DNA of 59,530 nucleotides from Bacteroidota bacterium. Lineage in GTDB: Bacteria > Bacteroidota > Bacteroidia > 2-12-FULL-35-15. The position numbers were made by a program, and so were the translations under genes. Shown here one piece after another: positions 41,518 to 49,612 of the stretch. The stretch covers positions 1 through 59,530 of the forward strand of contig CANJYB010000025.1 of assembly GCA_947479085.1 (NCBI GenBank). The letters are read 5' to 3'. Each line of letters opens with the position of its first letter. Position 1 is the first letter of the stretch. The notes beneath the pieces were generated by a model. That model was not told where the DNA came from and searched no databases. It saw only the letters and a list, made by a program, of their open reading frames with translations.

Positions 41518-43215
41518 TTATTGTTTTATAAATTTTTTGGTTACTGTTTTATTATTTGTTTTTAGCTGGATAAAATATATTCCTTTTGCCAGGCCGGAAA
41601 TATCAAACGAGGATTGTTCCGTATTGATTTTTGACTGGAAAACTTTTTCTCCTAATAAGTTGAGGATATTAATTTCGGAGAAACTATTTCCTTTGTTTAT
41701 TCTAACATTTAAAACTACTGCTGCAGGGTTTGGATAGAATGAAAAATCATTTTCTCCTTTTATTTCATTGATACCAACAAATGCAGAAGAATCGAGCACA
41801 ACAAAGTTTCCCATCATCCCATCATCTTCGTGCATCAATATATGGCAATGAAACATGTAAGGAGTTATTGAATCAGTAAAATCAGTAAACTTAGTAATGA
41901 ATCGTAAAGAATCTCCTGAAGGAACCAATACTACATCTTTCCTTCCCATTTCACCCGGATCGGGAACCATTCCATTTCTATCCAGAATAAAAAACTGGAC
42001 GTCATGTATGTGAAATGGATGCGCTACCATCGTTTCATTTACTAACTTCCATACTTCTACACTTTTTATTGGAATTTTATAATCTATCCTCATCATATTA
42101 AACGAACTATCGTTAAAATAAAACGGACCATCCATTACCATTGCGCTGTCTGCTGTAAATCGAATGGTGCGTGTATTGTTCGCAGATACTTCAGGGTAAG
42201 GATTATTGGCGGTTAATACTGAAGGTATTGTTGTTACCGGGTTTGCTGTTTGAGTTCCCACATTTATTTGAAGAATATTAAAATCTATTCCATTTATTGG
42301 GCTATCCATTGGCGGATTTCCGGGAGGCATTGGCATAGTTGGTCCACCTTGTACACCCATAGGGAGTTCAGAAGCATAACTCATCAGGTGTATTACCTGT
42401 CCTGTCATTCCAGTAAGGTTAATTATTATTTCTGCTCTTTCTCCCGGTGCCAGTCTTACTCTTGTTGTTAAATAAGGTGTATCCAGCAATCCTCCATCGG
42501 AAGCAATCTGGTAAAACTGCATATTACCGGTAAAACCAAAATTAAAGCTTCGTTCTCCCGAAGCATTCAGCAACCGCATTCTTACCATTTGTGCAGGTGC
42601 AGCCAGGTAAGGATTAATGGTTGCATTAACCAGGATAGTGCTATCCTGCATTCCTCTTGGCATGGCTTGGTTAAGCGAATCGTATTGCTGCGACTGCACT
42701 ATTATTGGAAAATCATCAATGCCATATTTTCTTGGAAGCACCAGTGCTGATTCAATATTGTCTCTCACTATAATCAAACCAGCTGCTCCTTTTATGGCTT
42801 GTTCAGCTGTCTTCATATCTGTATGCGGATGATACCAATAGGTAGCTGCATTATCAAGAACTGTAAACTGAGGATGCCAGCTCATGCCCGGCATTATTTC
42901 AGAATAAGGCCCCCCGTCCCAGATGGCAGACACATGCACTCCATGCCAGTGAACGGTGGTGGTATCGTTCAAAGAATTGGTAACATTGATATTAATAGCG
43001 GTTCCTTTATTAAAAATTAAAGTGGGCCCTAAATAATGGTTGGAATTAAATGCATACGTATGCGATATAGCTCCGGGAAAAAACTGAACACTATCTTCGT
43101 GCATATTCAGGTTATAATTCGGACCAATAAGTGTATCAGGAATAAACAATGCATTTTGTCCGGATACGGATAACAATTTGACACTTAAAAATAATAAAAC
43201 GACAATTTTTTTCAT
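41518..43215 (-). CDS. T9SS-secreted multicopper oxidase
   Basis: 565 residues from the ATG at 43215 (weaker starts lie 6 and 15 bp upstream). Three cupredoxin domains with ligand motifs 'TVHWHGVHVS', 'YWYHPHTDM', 'MVAHPFHIHDVQFF' and 'MFHCHILMHEDDGMM', which contains the type 1 site His-Cys-His with an axial Met. It oxidises Cu(I) or organic substrates with O2 (CueO/laccase/bilirubin-oxidase type). A T9SS type A domain ends the protein ('FSFYPNPAAVVLNVRI', 'INILNLLGEKVF', 'LAKGIYFIQL'), so it is exported to the surface. It lies 5 bp upstream of the propeller gene. Confidence 0.93.
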   Translation of the reverse strand: MKKIVVLLFLSVKLLSVSGQNALFIPDTLIGPNYNLNMHEDSVQFFPGAISHTYAFNSNHYLGPTLIFNKGTAININVTNSLNDTTTVHWHGVHVSAIWDGGPYSEIMPGMSWHPQFTVLDNAATYWYHPHTDMKTAEQAIKGAAGLIIVRDNIESALVLPRKYGIDDFPIIVQSQQYDSLNQAMPRGMQDSTILVNATINPYLAAPAQMVRMRLLNASGERSFNFGFTGNMQFYQIASDGGLLDTPYLTTRVRLAPGERAEIIINLTGMTGQVIHLMSYASELPMGVQGGPTMPMPPGNPPMDSPINGIDFNILQINVGTQTANPVTTIPSVLTANNPYPEVSANNTRTIRFTADSAMVMDGPFYFNDSSFNMMRIDYKIPIKSVEVWKLVNETMVAHPFHIHDVQFFILDRNGMVPDPGEMGRKDVVLVPSGDSLRFITKFTDFTDSITPYMFHCHILMHEDDGMMGNFVVLDSSAFVGINEIKGENDFSFYPNPAAVVLNVRINKGNSFSEINILNLLGEKVFQSKINTEQSSFDISGLAKGIYFIQLKTNNKTVTKKFIKQ

Positions 43216-43238
43216 ATACATTATTACCAACCCATATT

Positions 43239-43260
43239 CCCCTTCCCAATAGGGAAGGGG
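43239..43260. repeat. Perfect GC-rich hairpin between copper genes
   Basis: CCCCTTCCC-AATA-GGGAAGGGG is a perfect 9-bp stem in the 58-bp gap between two minus-strand genes. It lacks a T-run on either side. It may be an attenuating or mRNA-stabilising hairpin, or a dispersed repeat. Confidence 0.6.
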
Positions 43261-43273
43261 AGGGTACGGCTAT

Positions 43274-44161
43274 TTACTCTTTTATAATTTTTCTGCTGAT
43301 GATTCCTTCTTTTGTAATAACATTTACCATGTAGTTTCCTTTTGGTAAATCGCTTACATCAAGCAATGTTTTTGATGTAGCAGTTATTCCTTCTGATTTC
43401 TTAACAGTTTTTCCCAACATATCAGTTACCTGAATAGCTACTTTCTGGTCTTTTAACACTGATAAATCAAGGGTTACTTTTTCGGAAGCAGGGTTAGGGA
43501 AAATACTTATGTTTGCATCAAAATAGTTTTCGCCAATGCTTTGTGTCCCGGTAAATGCAAGGGCATCTACCCATAAATAATCGTTTACAGCAGGAGTAGT
43601 TCCGCTTGCAGCTAAAGTAATAATGCAAGTATCAGGCATTCCACTATCAGTATAAGAAAGAGGAATATTAAAATTAGCCCAGCTCATTGCCATGCCCGAT
43701 AATACGGAATGTGCGGAAGCAACGGTAACTCTCATATTATTTGCATTATCCCAGCGGGTTAATTTAACATCCACAAACCCCTGGCTGCTTCCATAAATCA
43801 TGTGTTGCCATTTACCTGATAAAAAAGCTGGTCTGGCTGCAAATGCAAAACCCGATTGAGGCTGCATAGTAGTAGTATTAATAGTTCCGCATACTGCGAT
43901 GCCTGGAACCACATTTGCTCCCACCATCTTTGACGTTAATTTCATATAAGAAGTACCAGCTGCACCCGGTGTTCCTTTTTCGCAGGTGTAAACACTCATG
44001 GCTGTTGTCATGTCATTCAGAACACTCCACGAATCAGGATTGTTATAAGTTCCGCCACCCATACTGGTCCAGGTTTCAAAACCTGCGTTGGGAATAACTT
44101 GTGCCTTGGAAATGGTAACTACCATAGTCAAAGCAATAATAGTGTAAATTGTTTTTTTCAT
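43274..44161 (-). CDS. T9SS-secreted PCMD-like protein
   Basis: 295 residues. Signal peptide (1-20, 'IIALTMVVTISKAQV'). 'IPNAGFETWTSMGGGTYNNP' opens a beta-sandwich domain like the PCMD/carbohydrate-binding domains of Bacteroidota. 'AAASGTTPAVNDYLWVDALAFTG'-like strands end it near residue 208. The C-terminal ~75 residues are a T9SS domain ('ISIFPNPASEKVTLDLSV', 'IQVTDMLGKTV', 'LPKGNYMVNV'). It is probably surface exposed; the ligand is unknown. Confidence 0.8.
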   Translation of the reverse strand: MKKTIYTIIALTMVVTISKAQVIPNAGFETWTSMGGGTYNNPDSWSVLNDMTTAMSVYTCEKGTPGAAGTSYMKLTSKMVGANVVPGIAVCGTINTTTMQPQSGFAFAARPAFLSGKWQHMIYGSSQGFVDVKLTRWDNANNMRVTVASAHSVLSGMAMSWANFNIPLSYTDSGMPDTCIITLAASGTTPAVNDYLWVDALAFTGTQSIGENYFDANISIFPNPASEKVTLDLSVLKDQKVAIQVTDMLGKTVKKSEGITATSKTLLDVSDLPKGNYMVNVITKEGIISRKIIKE

Positions 44162-44300
44162 TTTTTTTGTTTTTAATTATTGGAATTGTTTAGTTTAAAT
44201 TTTAAATGATAAGATAACTCATAAACAGAATTACACAACCGGTAAAACTATTTAAATGGAAAAGAAGCAATTGTGGTAAATACAACTGCCGATTAATAAA

Positions 44301-44696
44301 TTATATAAGGAATACGCTGTTTAAAATGTAAACGGGTTGTTTACACCTTATCAGAGGAGAATGATTAAAAAAAGAAGACTGTACTGTCGGATATAATGGC
44401 GATTGAGAAAAAGACAACTGGGGAATTAAAAAATTATCTAAAGAAATTTTTTGAATAGAAACCATTTTTGTTCCTGCACTTAACCCATTGTCTAAGGTTT
44501 TAACTGAAAAAGATTTTTTGCTGCAGCAGGAAGATTTACTTTTTTGGGTTTTGTGTTTGCATTTACATTTCTTATTTAACTCTACTCCAAACACAATGTA
44601 GGAAGTATTGCCCATGCATTTGTGCACTGTAACCAGTATGCCCATAGCCGATAAGCTAAACACAAAGGCAAGAAATAAGGCAAATACTTTTTTCAT
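44301..44696 (-). CDS. HYC_CC_PP-type Cys-rich exported protein
   Basis: 131 residues from the ATG at 44696. Signal-like N-terminus 'KKVFALFLAFVFSLSAMGIL', then 'VTVHKCMGNTSYIVFGVEL' (the H-x-C motif) and a Cys/Lys cluster 'KKCKCKHKTQKSKSSCCSKK'. It resembles the Bacteroidota HYC_CC_PP family, which I associate with copper clusters. An ATG at 44714 overlaps the -7 element TACCTTTG and would give six extra residues, so I prefer the later start. A paralogue lies at 48114. Confidence 0.7.
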   Translation of the reverse strand: MKKVFALFLAFVFSLSAMGILVTVHKCMGNTSYIVFGVELNKKCKCKHKTQKSKSSCCSKKSFSVKTLDNGLSAGTKMVSIQKISLDNFLIPQLSFSQSPLYPTVQSSFFNHSPLIRCKQPVYILNSVFLI

Positions 44697-44701
44697 CAAA
44701 G

Positions 44702-44709
44702 CAAAGGTA
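44702..44709 (-). promoter_or_regulatory. Bacteroidota -7 element (TACCTTTG)
   Basis: TACCTTTG on the minus strand ends 5 bp before the chosen ATG at 44696, implying a very short leader or leaderless mRNA. Confidence 0.5.
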
Positions 44710-44731
44710 TACATAAATTAAATACAACCAT

Positions 44732-44765
44732 AAAAAAAGCTTCGCTTTTTTGCGAAGCTTTTTTA
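44732..44765. terminator. Bidirectional terminator
   Basis: AAAAAAGCTTCGC and GCGAAGCTTTTTT form a perfect 13-bp stem around six T residues. It separates the HYC_CC_PP-type gene from the repeat region and MCO operon. Confidence 0.88.
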
Positions 44766-44814
44766 TGATATTAATCACTACTTTTTTAACACTTGTAAAT
44801 ACCCGATTTTAAAT

Positions 44815-45000
44815 TTACAAAGGGCGCGCAGTTATCGGGTGGCTATACGTTAAGTCGGTGGAGGTACCCATTGCAAATGAAGCAAATTTATATTTTTCAT
44901 CACTTGTCAAATCAATAATACTGCCATCGCGATGAGCCGAATAGTGATTTTTTGTTTGTTTTCGGATGCCATTGTTATTTGTTTTTAAGTAAATGTATAT
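44815..45000 (-). pseudogene. Remnant of a 25320-type helical/FnIII-like gene
   Basis: A minus-strand frame without a start codon encodes about 61 residues. Its end matches the C-terminus of the protein at 25320: 'KFASFAMGTSTDLTYSHP' against 'KMVSFAMGTDKDITYSDP', preceded by 'HYSAHRDGSI' against 'YYAAQRDGVI'. The frame is closed upstream by TAG at 45001-45003, and the helical N-terminal half is missing. Array D begins about 40 bp upstream in the gene's own orientation, as array C does for the intact gene. This is a decayed copy that kept its association with an array. Confidence 0.75.
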
Positions 45001-45041
45001 CTAACTGTTTTTTAAAAGACTAATTTTTTATCCTTTTCAGG

Positions 45042-45218
45042 TTCGCTGATTGCCTAGGTATTCTTTTCTTAAACAAACTTGCCCTCGCTGACCGGCTAAC
45101 TATGTTTTTCTTTTATTTTATCTGCCTCGCTGAGTGGCTAACTACAAATTTCTTTACATTTTTCGACCTCGCTGACTGCCTAGATACAAATTTCTTTAGA
45201 AATATCGAGTTAGGCAGT
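45042..45218. repeat. 42-bp (2 x 21) repeat array D
   Basis: Four units of a CCTCGCTGACTGCCTA-like core are spaced exactly 42 bp apart (CG of TCGCTG at 45044, 45086, 45128, 45170). They alternate with T-rich 26-bp spacers (TACAAATTTCTTTA). The last core, ACTGCCTA, pairs with TAGGCAGT at about 45211-45218 in an inverted repeat with an inner AAATTTC/GAAAT. The period is twice that of arrays A, B, C and E. It lies directly upstream of the 44815 remnant. Confidence 0.8.
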
Positions 45219-45346
45219 AATGATTTTCAACACTTTAGCAATTTTACCCCTCCATCTGCCCCTTTTTGTTTTTTTAGTTTCAGAGATTAAATACCTGCCC
45301 ATGGTGGGGGATTTTAGCATATCAGAAATTCCGATGGAAAAGTCTT

Positions 45347-47476
45347 CTAATAAGTAAATGTTATTCCGCCACCTGCACCAAAATGAGAATCGTAATTTGC
45401 TGAAAGCGACAGGCGTTTAATTACAATATAGCGTAATGCAATTTCATATTCGAAATCAGAATTCCAAACAGCATCCAGCCGAAGGCGGTTGTTTAATGCC
45501 AAATCGTTTCTCGCAATCTGAAAACGAAGATGACCAGTATGATCTATTCTTAAATCGGTTTGAATAAAAAAGGGTAACAAATATTGTACACCGAAAGTAG
45601 CCACCGCCCTGTTGTTTGGCGAATCAGGAGTGTTTGCTTCCATCTCCAGGTGTTTGTCACTATGTTGCATTAAGGTTCTGATGTCGCTACCAATGTAAAC
45701 TTTAAGGAATTGCCGGGTACCAAAGTATCTTGCAAAACGAGTTTCACTTTCAAAACTACCCATATAGTTTATCATGCCCATCGCCTCCAAATTATAATTC
45801 CTGTTCATCAGCATTAACTTTGGAAACACCCCGTTCGACTGGGCAGCAATGTAAGTGGAAAAATGCCACATACTCTCGTCTTTGCTAAACTTATGCCACG
45901 AGTTTTTTATCTCAGCCACTTCTTTATTAGGAACAGAATCAGGATTCGAGAACACACGCCCCATTCCCGACATCATGTGATAAAGTATATGGCAATGAAA
46001 AAACCAGTCGCCAGCATAATCGGGTGCAAACTCTATGGTATCAATTTCCATAGGCATTATGTCCAGTACGTTTTTAAGTGGCGCATATTCTCCCTGCCCG
46101 TTAATCACTCTGAAATAATGGCCATGCAGGTGCATCGGGTGGCGCATCATGGTTTGATTGCTTAAAATGATACGAACATTTTCTCCTTTATGAATTAATA
46201 TTTTTGAAGTATCGCCAAGGGTGGTATTATTGATGCTCCATTGGTAGCGGTTCATATTACCGGTAAGGGTAAAGTTTAAAACTTTTTCCGGCCCTTTGGG
46301 CAAAGTAGTTTTAAATGGAGAACGCAACATGGAATAGTTGAGGGTAGGGATAGTACCGTTTTCAATTTCCTTGTACATTACCATATTCATATCCATTTTC
46401 TGGTTGCTCATTTGCATACCCATAGCATCCATTGTTCCGTTAAACTTCATCATCGAGTTCATCATTTTCATTCCCTCAAAATAATTTAATTTTGGAAGTA
46501 CCGGGGCAGGAACTTTGTTGCCATTTCCCAGCCACAGCGAAGAGGAGCGGGTGCGGTCTTCGGTAGTTGCTTTAAATTCGTAAGCATTGTTTTCAGGTAG
46601 AGTAACAATAACATCATATATTTCGGCCACTGCTATCAGCATCCTGTCCGTTTCCACAGGTAACACATCCTGCCCGTCTGAAGCAACAACAGTAATTTTG
46701 CTGCCTGCAAACTGTAGCCAGAAGTAAGTAGAAGATGAACCATTAATAATTCGTAGTTTAATTTTATTCCCGGCCTTTAATTCAGGAAGACTTTGTTCAT
46801 TAGCCCCGTTGGTAAGAATTGCATTGTAATACACATCACTCACATCCATTGCAAACATTCGTTTCCATTCGTTCTCTAATTTGGATTTCAAATATCCTTT
46901 AACCAAAGCTTCACCATAATTCTGTGTAGATCCTTTTTTTATTCCATACCAATCATTTGCTAATTTCAAGGAGCGCAAAACTTCTTTTGGTTTTTCATTT
47001 GTCCAGTCGCTTAATAAAACTACATATTCAGGAATCGTATCCTTTACTTTTTTATGAATGATCAATGCACCATAAAGACCTGCCTGTTCCTGCAATTCGG
47101 TATGCGCATGATACCAGTACGTTCCATTTTGCACCAATGGGAATTTATAGATATAAGTGCTATGCGCCTTTATGGGAGCCATTGTAAGAAAGGGTACCCC
47201 ATCCTGGTTGTTTGGTAAAATCAATCCATGCCAATGGATGGAAGTTTCCCTTTTCATCAAATTGTGAACAACCATAAGGGCAGTATCTCCTTCGGTAAAT
47301 GTCAGGGTTGGCCCCGGTATCTGGCCATTCACGGCAATTGCTTTTACATTTCTTCCCGAATAATTTACTGTAGTATCATTTACATATAAATCATATCGCA
47401 CCAATTTCTGCGAAAAGCATTTATAAGGGAATGGAAAAAAAGCAAATAAGGCAAAGAAAAGGAGCGCTATTCTCAT
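45347..47476 (-). CDS. Multicopper oxidase fused to a CopB-like outer-membrane domain
   Basis: 709 residues with a signal peptide (1-22). CopA/PcoA-type oxidase: 'SIHWHGLILP' (His81, His83), 'YWYHAHTELQ' (His123, His125), a Met-rich copper segment (about 336-367, 'MKMMNSMMKFNGTMDAMGMQ'), 'RHPMHLHGHYF' (446-453) and 'FFHCHILYHMMSGMGRVF' with type 1 Cys495, His500 and Met505. From about residue 565 the sequence changes to a CopB-like beta-barrel: 'FESETRFARYFGTRQFLKVY' to 'YDSHFGAGGGITFTY'. It probably oxidises Cu(I) in the periplasm and tethers to the outer membrane. It overlaps the upstream DUF3347 gene by one base. Confidence 0.9.
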   Translation of the reverse strand: MRIALLFFALFAFFPFPYKCFSQKLVRYDLYVNDTTVNYSGRNVKAIAVNGQIPGPTLTFTEGDTALMVVHNLMKRETSIHWHGLILPNNQDGVPFLTMAPIKAHSTYIYKFPLVQNGTYWYHAHTELQEQAGLYGALIIHKKVKDTIPEYVVLLSDWTNEKPKEVLRSLKLANDWYGIKKGSTQNYGEALVKGYLKSKLENEWKRMFAMDVSDVYYNAILTNGANEQSLPELKAGNKIKLRIINGSSSTYFWLQFAGSKITVVASDGQDVLPVETDRMLIAVAEIYDVIVTLPENNAYEFKATTEDRTRSSSLWLGNGNKVPAPVLPKLNYFEGMKMMNSMMKFNGTMDAMGMQMSNQKMDMNMVMYKEIENGTIPTLNYSMLRSPFKTTLPKGPEKVLNFTLTGNMNRYQWSINNTTLGDTSKILIHKGENVRIILSNQTMMRHPMHLHGHYFRVINGQGEYAPLKNVLDIMPMEIDTIEFAPDYAGDWFFHCHILYHMMSGMGRVFSNPDSVPNKEVAEIKNSWHKFSKDESMWHFSTYIAAQSNGVFPKLMLMNRNYNLEAMGMINYMGSFESETRFARYFGTRQFLKVYIGSDIRTLMQHSDKHLEMEANTPDSPNNRAVATFGVQYLLPFFIQTDLRIDHTGHLRFQIARNDLALNNRLRLDAVWNSDFEYEIALRYIVIKRLSLSANYDSHFGAGGGITFTY

Positions 47477-48024
47477 TATTTTATTGAATCCTTAATGCTC
47501 CCGCACTCCATCATTTTTTTACCATAATATGGATTTTTTATGCCGGTAGAATTACTTATCCATCCAGCCTTGGCCATTGGGCAATAATCAAAGTAAGCAG
47601 CATTCCCATTGTTGGCTTTAAAAGCCTTTACTATAGAAAACATATTATCAGATAGTGTTTGAAAATGGGCACGACTATTTTTAATATCCGAGGCATTGTT
47701 TAATTTTTCAGCATCTGAAACTAATTTGGGTTGCAATGACATATAATACGAATGCTCTGCAGTTGTCATTTTATTCATATCCACCTTTTCAATTGCCTTC
47801 TTGAATTCTTTGGCAGCGGCCAATGCTTCCACATTGTTATCTGCCACAAGGGCATCTTTTATTTTGTAGTAATCCATTAGCAGGTTATTTACCTGCATTT
47901 TTACCTCTTCATTGGTATTATCAAATACAGGAGTTTCTGATGTTTTATTTTTTGCTTTTGATTGAGCATTAACATTTATGGTTATAAAGGCTAATATATA
48001 AATAAGGAATTTAATCTTTTTCAT
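47476..48024 (-). CDS. DUF3347 domain protein (copper-associated)
   Basis: 182 residues. Signal peptide (1-20, 'FLIYILAFITINVNAQS'). A four-helix DUF3347 domain: 'LLMDYYKIKDALVADNNVEA', 'AAKEFKKAIEKVDMN', 'LSDNMFSIVKAF', and the conserved C-terminal Cys motifs 'YFDYCPMAKAGWIS', then 'NPYYGKKMMECGSI'. DUF3347 occurs at CusB-like efflux proteins and copper clusters. CPMA and M-E-C-G probably bind copper. The stop codon overlaps the ATG of the MCO-CopB gene (TAATG), so the two are coupled. Confidence 0.9.
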   Translation of the reverse strand: MKKIKFLIYILAFITINVNAQSKAKNKTSETPVFDNTNEEVKMQVNNLLMDYYKIKDALVADNNVEALAAAKEFKKAIEKVDMNKMTTAEHSYYMSLQPKLVSDAEKLNNASDIKNSRAHFQTLSDNMFSIVKAFKANNGNAAYFDYCPMAKAGWISNSTGIKNPYYGKKMMECGSIKDSIK

Positions 48025-48113
48025 TTTTATTTTTTTTTAGTAAGGTGAATTTAAAAGGTACTTACTGAATAAACAGTAAGTACAAACTATTGAAATAGGT
48101 TGGAAAAATTAAA

Positions 48114-48497
48114 TCAAATAAGAAAAGTCCTGTGGAATAAATAAACGGGTCGTTTATATATTGGAGGAGGAGAATAATTAGCGGTGTAAATTAATACCTT
48201 ACTGTTAGGAACTAATAAATCTACGGAAGGATAGGTAGAATTTAATACCTTTTCAAAACTGTTGCCGGGAACAGAAAAGAGTTTTGAATCTTTTTGGTTT
48301 TCTGTTATTTTAAAAGAAAGGTTAAAATCTTTGCAACAATTATGTGTTGTTTTTCTACCACACTTGCATTTCTTTTTGCTAACAGAGTTTAAAAAAGTAA
48401 AACTCCATGTTTTTCCACATTTATGTATGTTTACCGAAACACCTATGGCAGGAATAAGGTAAAGAAAGATAAGAAGTATAAGGGTAATTCTTTTCAA
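48114..48497 (-). CDS. HYC_CC_PP-type Cys-rich exported protein
   Basis: 127 residues if started at TTG 48497, which gives 'KRITLILLIFLYLIPAIGVS' as signal; an earlier TTG at 48515 also exists, and no ATG is available. Then 'VNIHKCGKTWSFTFLN' and 'KKKCKCGRKTTHNCCKDFN' give the H-x-C and CC motifs. 'SPPPIYKRPVYLFHRTFLI' is the PP-type C-terminus shared with the protein at 44301. It is probably a copper-responsive periplasmic or membrane protein at the head of the copper operon. A good -7 element lies 20 bp upstream. Confidence 0.7.
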   Translation of the reverse strand: MKRITLILLIFLYLIPAIGVSVNIHKCGKTWSFTFLNSVSKKKCKCGRKTTHNCCKDFNLSFKITENQKDSKLFSVPGNSFEKVLNSTYPSVDLLVPNSKVLIYTANYSPPPIYKRPVYLFHRTFLI

Positions 48498-48517
48498 TTC
48501 TATTGTTTTTAACAATA

Positions 48518-48525
48518 CAAAGGTA
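48518..48525 (-). promoter_or_regulatory. Bacteroidota -7 element (TACCTTTG) for the copper operon
   Basis: TACCTTTG on the minus strand, 20 bp before the TTG at 48497. It would transcribe 48114, then perhaps 47476 and 45347. Confidence 0.55.
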
Positions 48526-48689
48526 GTGAATAATTTTTCTTATAACAGGTTGTTTATATTTTGGAATTCAAATCATTAAATGATGCAAAGGATTTATGGA
48601 ATAATGTAACTCCTAAAAAGTAAAATCCGCTGACCTTTGCAATAAAATAATAATGAATTTAACTGAAAGTAAATAAAACAGAAAATCAT

Positions 48690-49478
48690 ATGAAAAAAAC
48701 TTCGAAAAAAGCAACTTCTAAAAAAGCAACAACTAAAGCTCCGGCAAAGAAAGCTGCAAAAAAAGCAACAGTAAAAAAATTGCAAACAAAAAAGGCAGCA
48801 AAGAAATCAATAGCTCCAAAGAAATCTACAGTTGCCAAGAAACCAAATTTGGCAAAGAAAACAACAATGCCAAGGAAAGCAACAGAAACAAAGAAAGCAA
48901 CTTTAGCAAGGAAACCAATTGCTGCCAAGAAGTTAACAGTTGCAAAAAAAGCTACAGTTAGAAAGAAAGCAACAGTAAGAAAGAAACCAATTGCTGCAAA
49001 GAGGTCAACAGTAGCAAAAAAGGTAACAGTTGCAAAAAAGGCAACAGTTAAGAAAGCTGCAAAAAAAGTTGTAACTCCGAAAAAGAAGGTAACTTTAAAA
49101 AACAAAAGCACTTCGAAAGTGCAAGTACCTGCAAAAAAATCAGCTGTTAAAAAGCCTGTAATTAAAAAAGCATCAGCACCTGTAAAACAAAAAATTGTTA
49201 ATCCGGAAATGCCAAAAGATGAAACTGTTAATGTTAAAAAAAATGAATCGGAGATGACGCCTCCTCCTGTTGATTCAACAATACATGGAGAAGATATGCA
49301 TTTTATTCCGGAGCACATTGCATCTCATCCTATTACACCATCCGAAGCACATAAAATGGAAAACATATTTCACCATAAAGAAGAAGTTGCTTTTCATCAG
49401 GAAAAAGAAAAGATAAAAGCAGCTAGACCTTCCCGGAAAAATTTGAAAATGAACTTTAGAATGAAGGGTAGAAGATAA
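48690..49478 (+). CDS. Histone H1-like Lys/Ala-rich protein
   Basis: 262 residues. Residues 1-165 are almost only Lys, Ala, Thr, Val and Pro in degenerate repeats such as 'KKATVRKKATVRKKPIAAKR' and 'KKAAKKVVTPKKKV', as in bacterial histone H1-like (Hc1/AlgP-like) proteins. The C-terminal part (about 170-262) differs: acidic, then 'EDMHFIPEHIASHPITPSEA' with several His, ending in a basic 'RPSRKNLKMNFRMKGRR'. It probably binds DNA or RNA nonspecifically. The His-rich tail beside a copper cluster is a curiosity only. Monocistronic with a strong terminator. Confidence 0.8.
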   Translation: MKKTSKKATSKKATTKAPAKKAAKKATVKKLQTKKAAKKSIAPKKSTVAKKPNLAKKTTMPRKATETKKATLARKPIAAKKLTVAKKATVRKKATVRKKPIAAKRSTVAKKVTVAKKATVKKAAKKVVTPKKKVTLKNKSTSKVQVPAKKSAVKKPVIKKASAPVKQKIVNPEMPKDETVNVKKNESEMTPPPVDSTIHGEDMHFIPEHIASHPITPSEAHKMENIFHHKEEVAFHQEKEKIKAARPSRKNLKMNFRMKGRR

Positions 49479-49550
49479 ATAAATTAGTTTTGTAACTAAG
49501 TATGGTGTTCTGTAGAGCCTAGAATAAAAGGGTTTTAAAGCAACAAAGCA

Positions 49551-49596
49551 AAACAAAAAAGACTTAAAGGTATTAGCCTTTAAGTCTTTTTTGTTT
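49551..49596. terminator. Bidirectional terminator between convergent genes
   Basis: A perfect 20-bp inverted repeat (AAACAAAAAAGACTTAAAGG around TATTAG) with built-in A and T runs. Confidence 0.92.
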
Positions 49597-49612
49597 GGTT
49601 AAACAGTATTGT

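Noticed and set aside
45042-45218. Array D as a CRISPR-like repeat/spacer array
   Set aside because: The 26-bp spacers resemble each other and are T-rich, and the total unit is 42 bp with only four copies; cas genes are absent.
48686-49318. Phe/Ala-rich minus-strand frame opposite the H1-like gene
   Set aside because: Antisense of AAG/GCA-rich codons; no start signal or homology.
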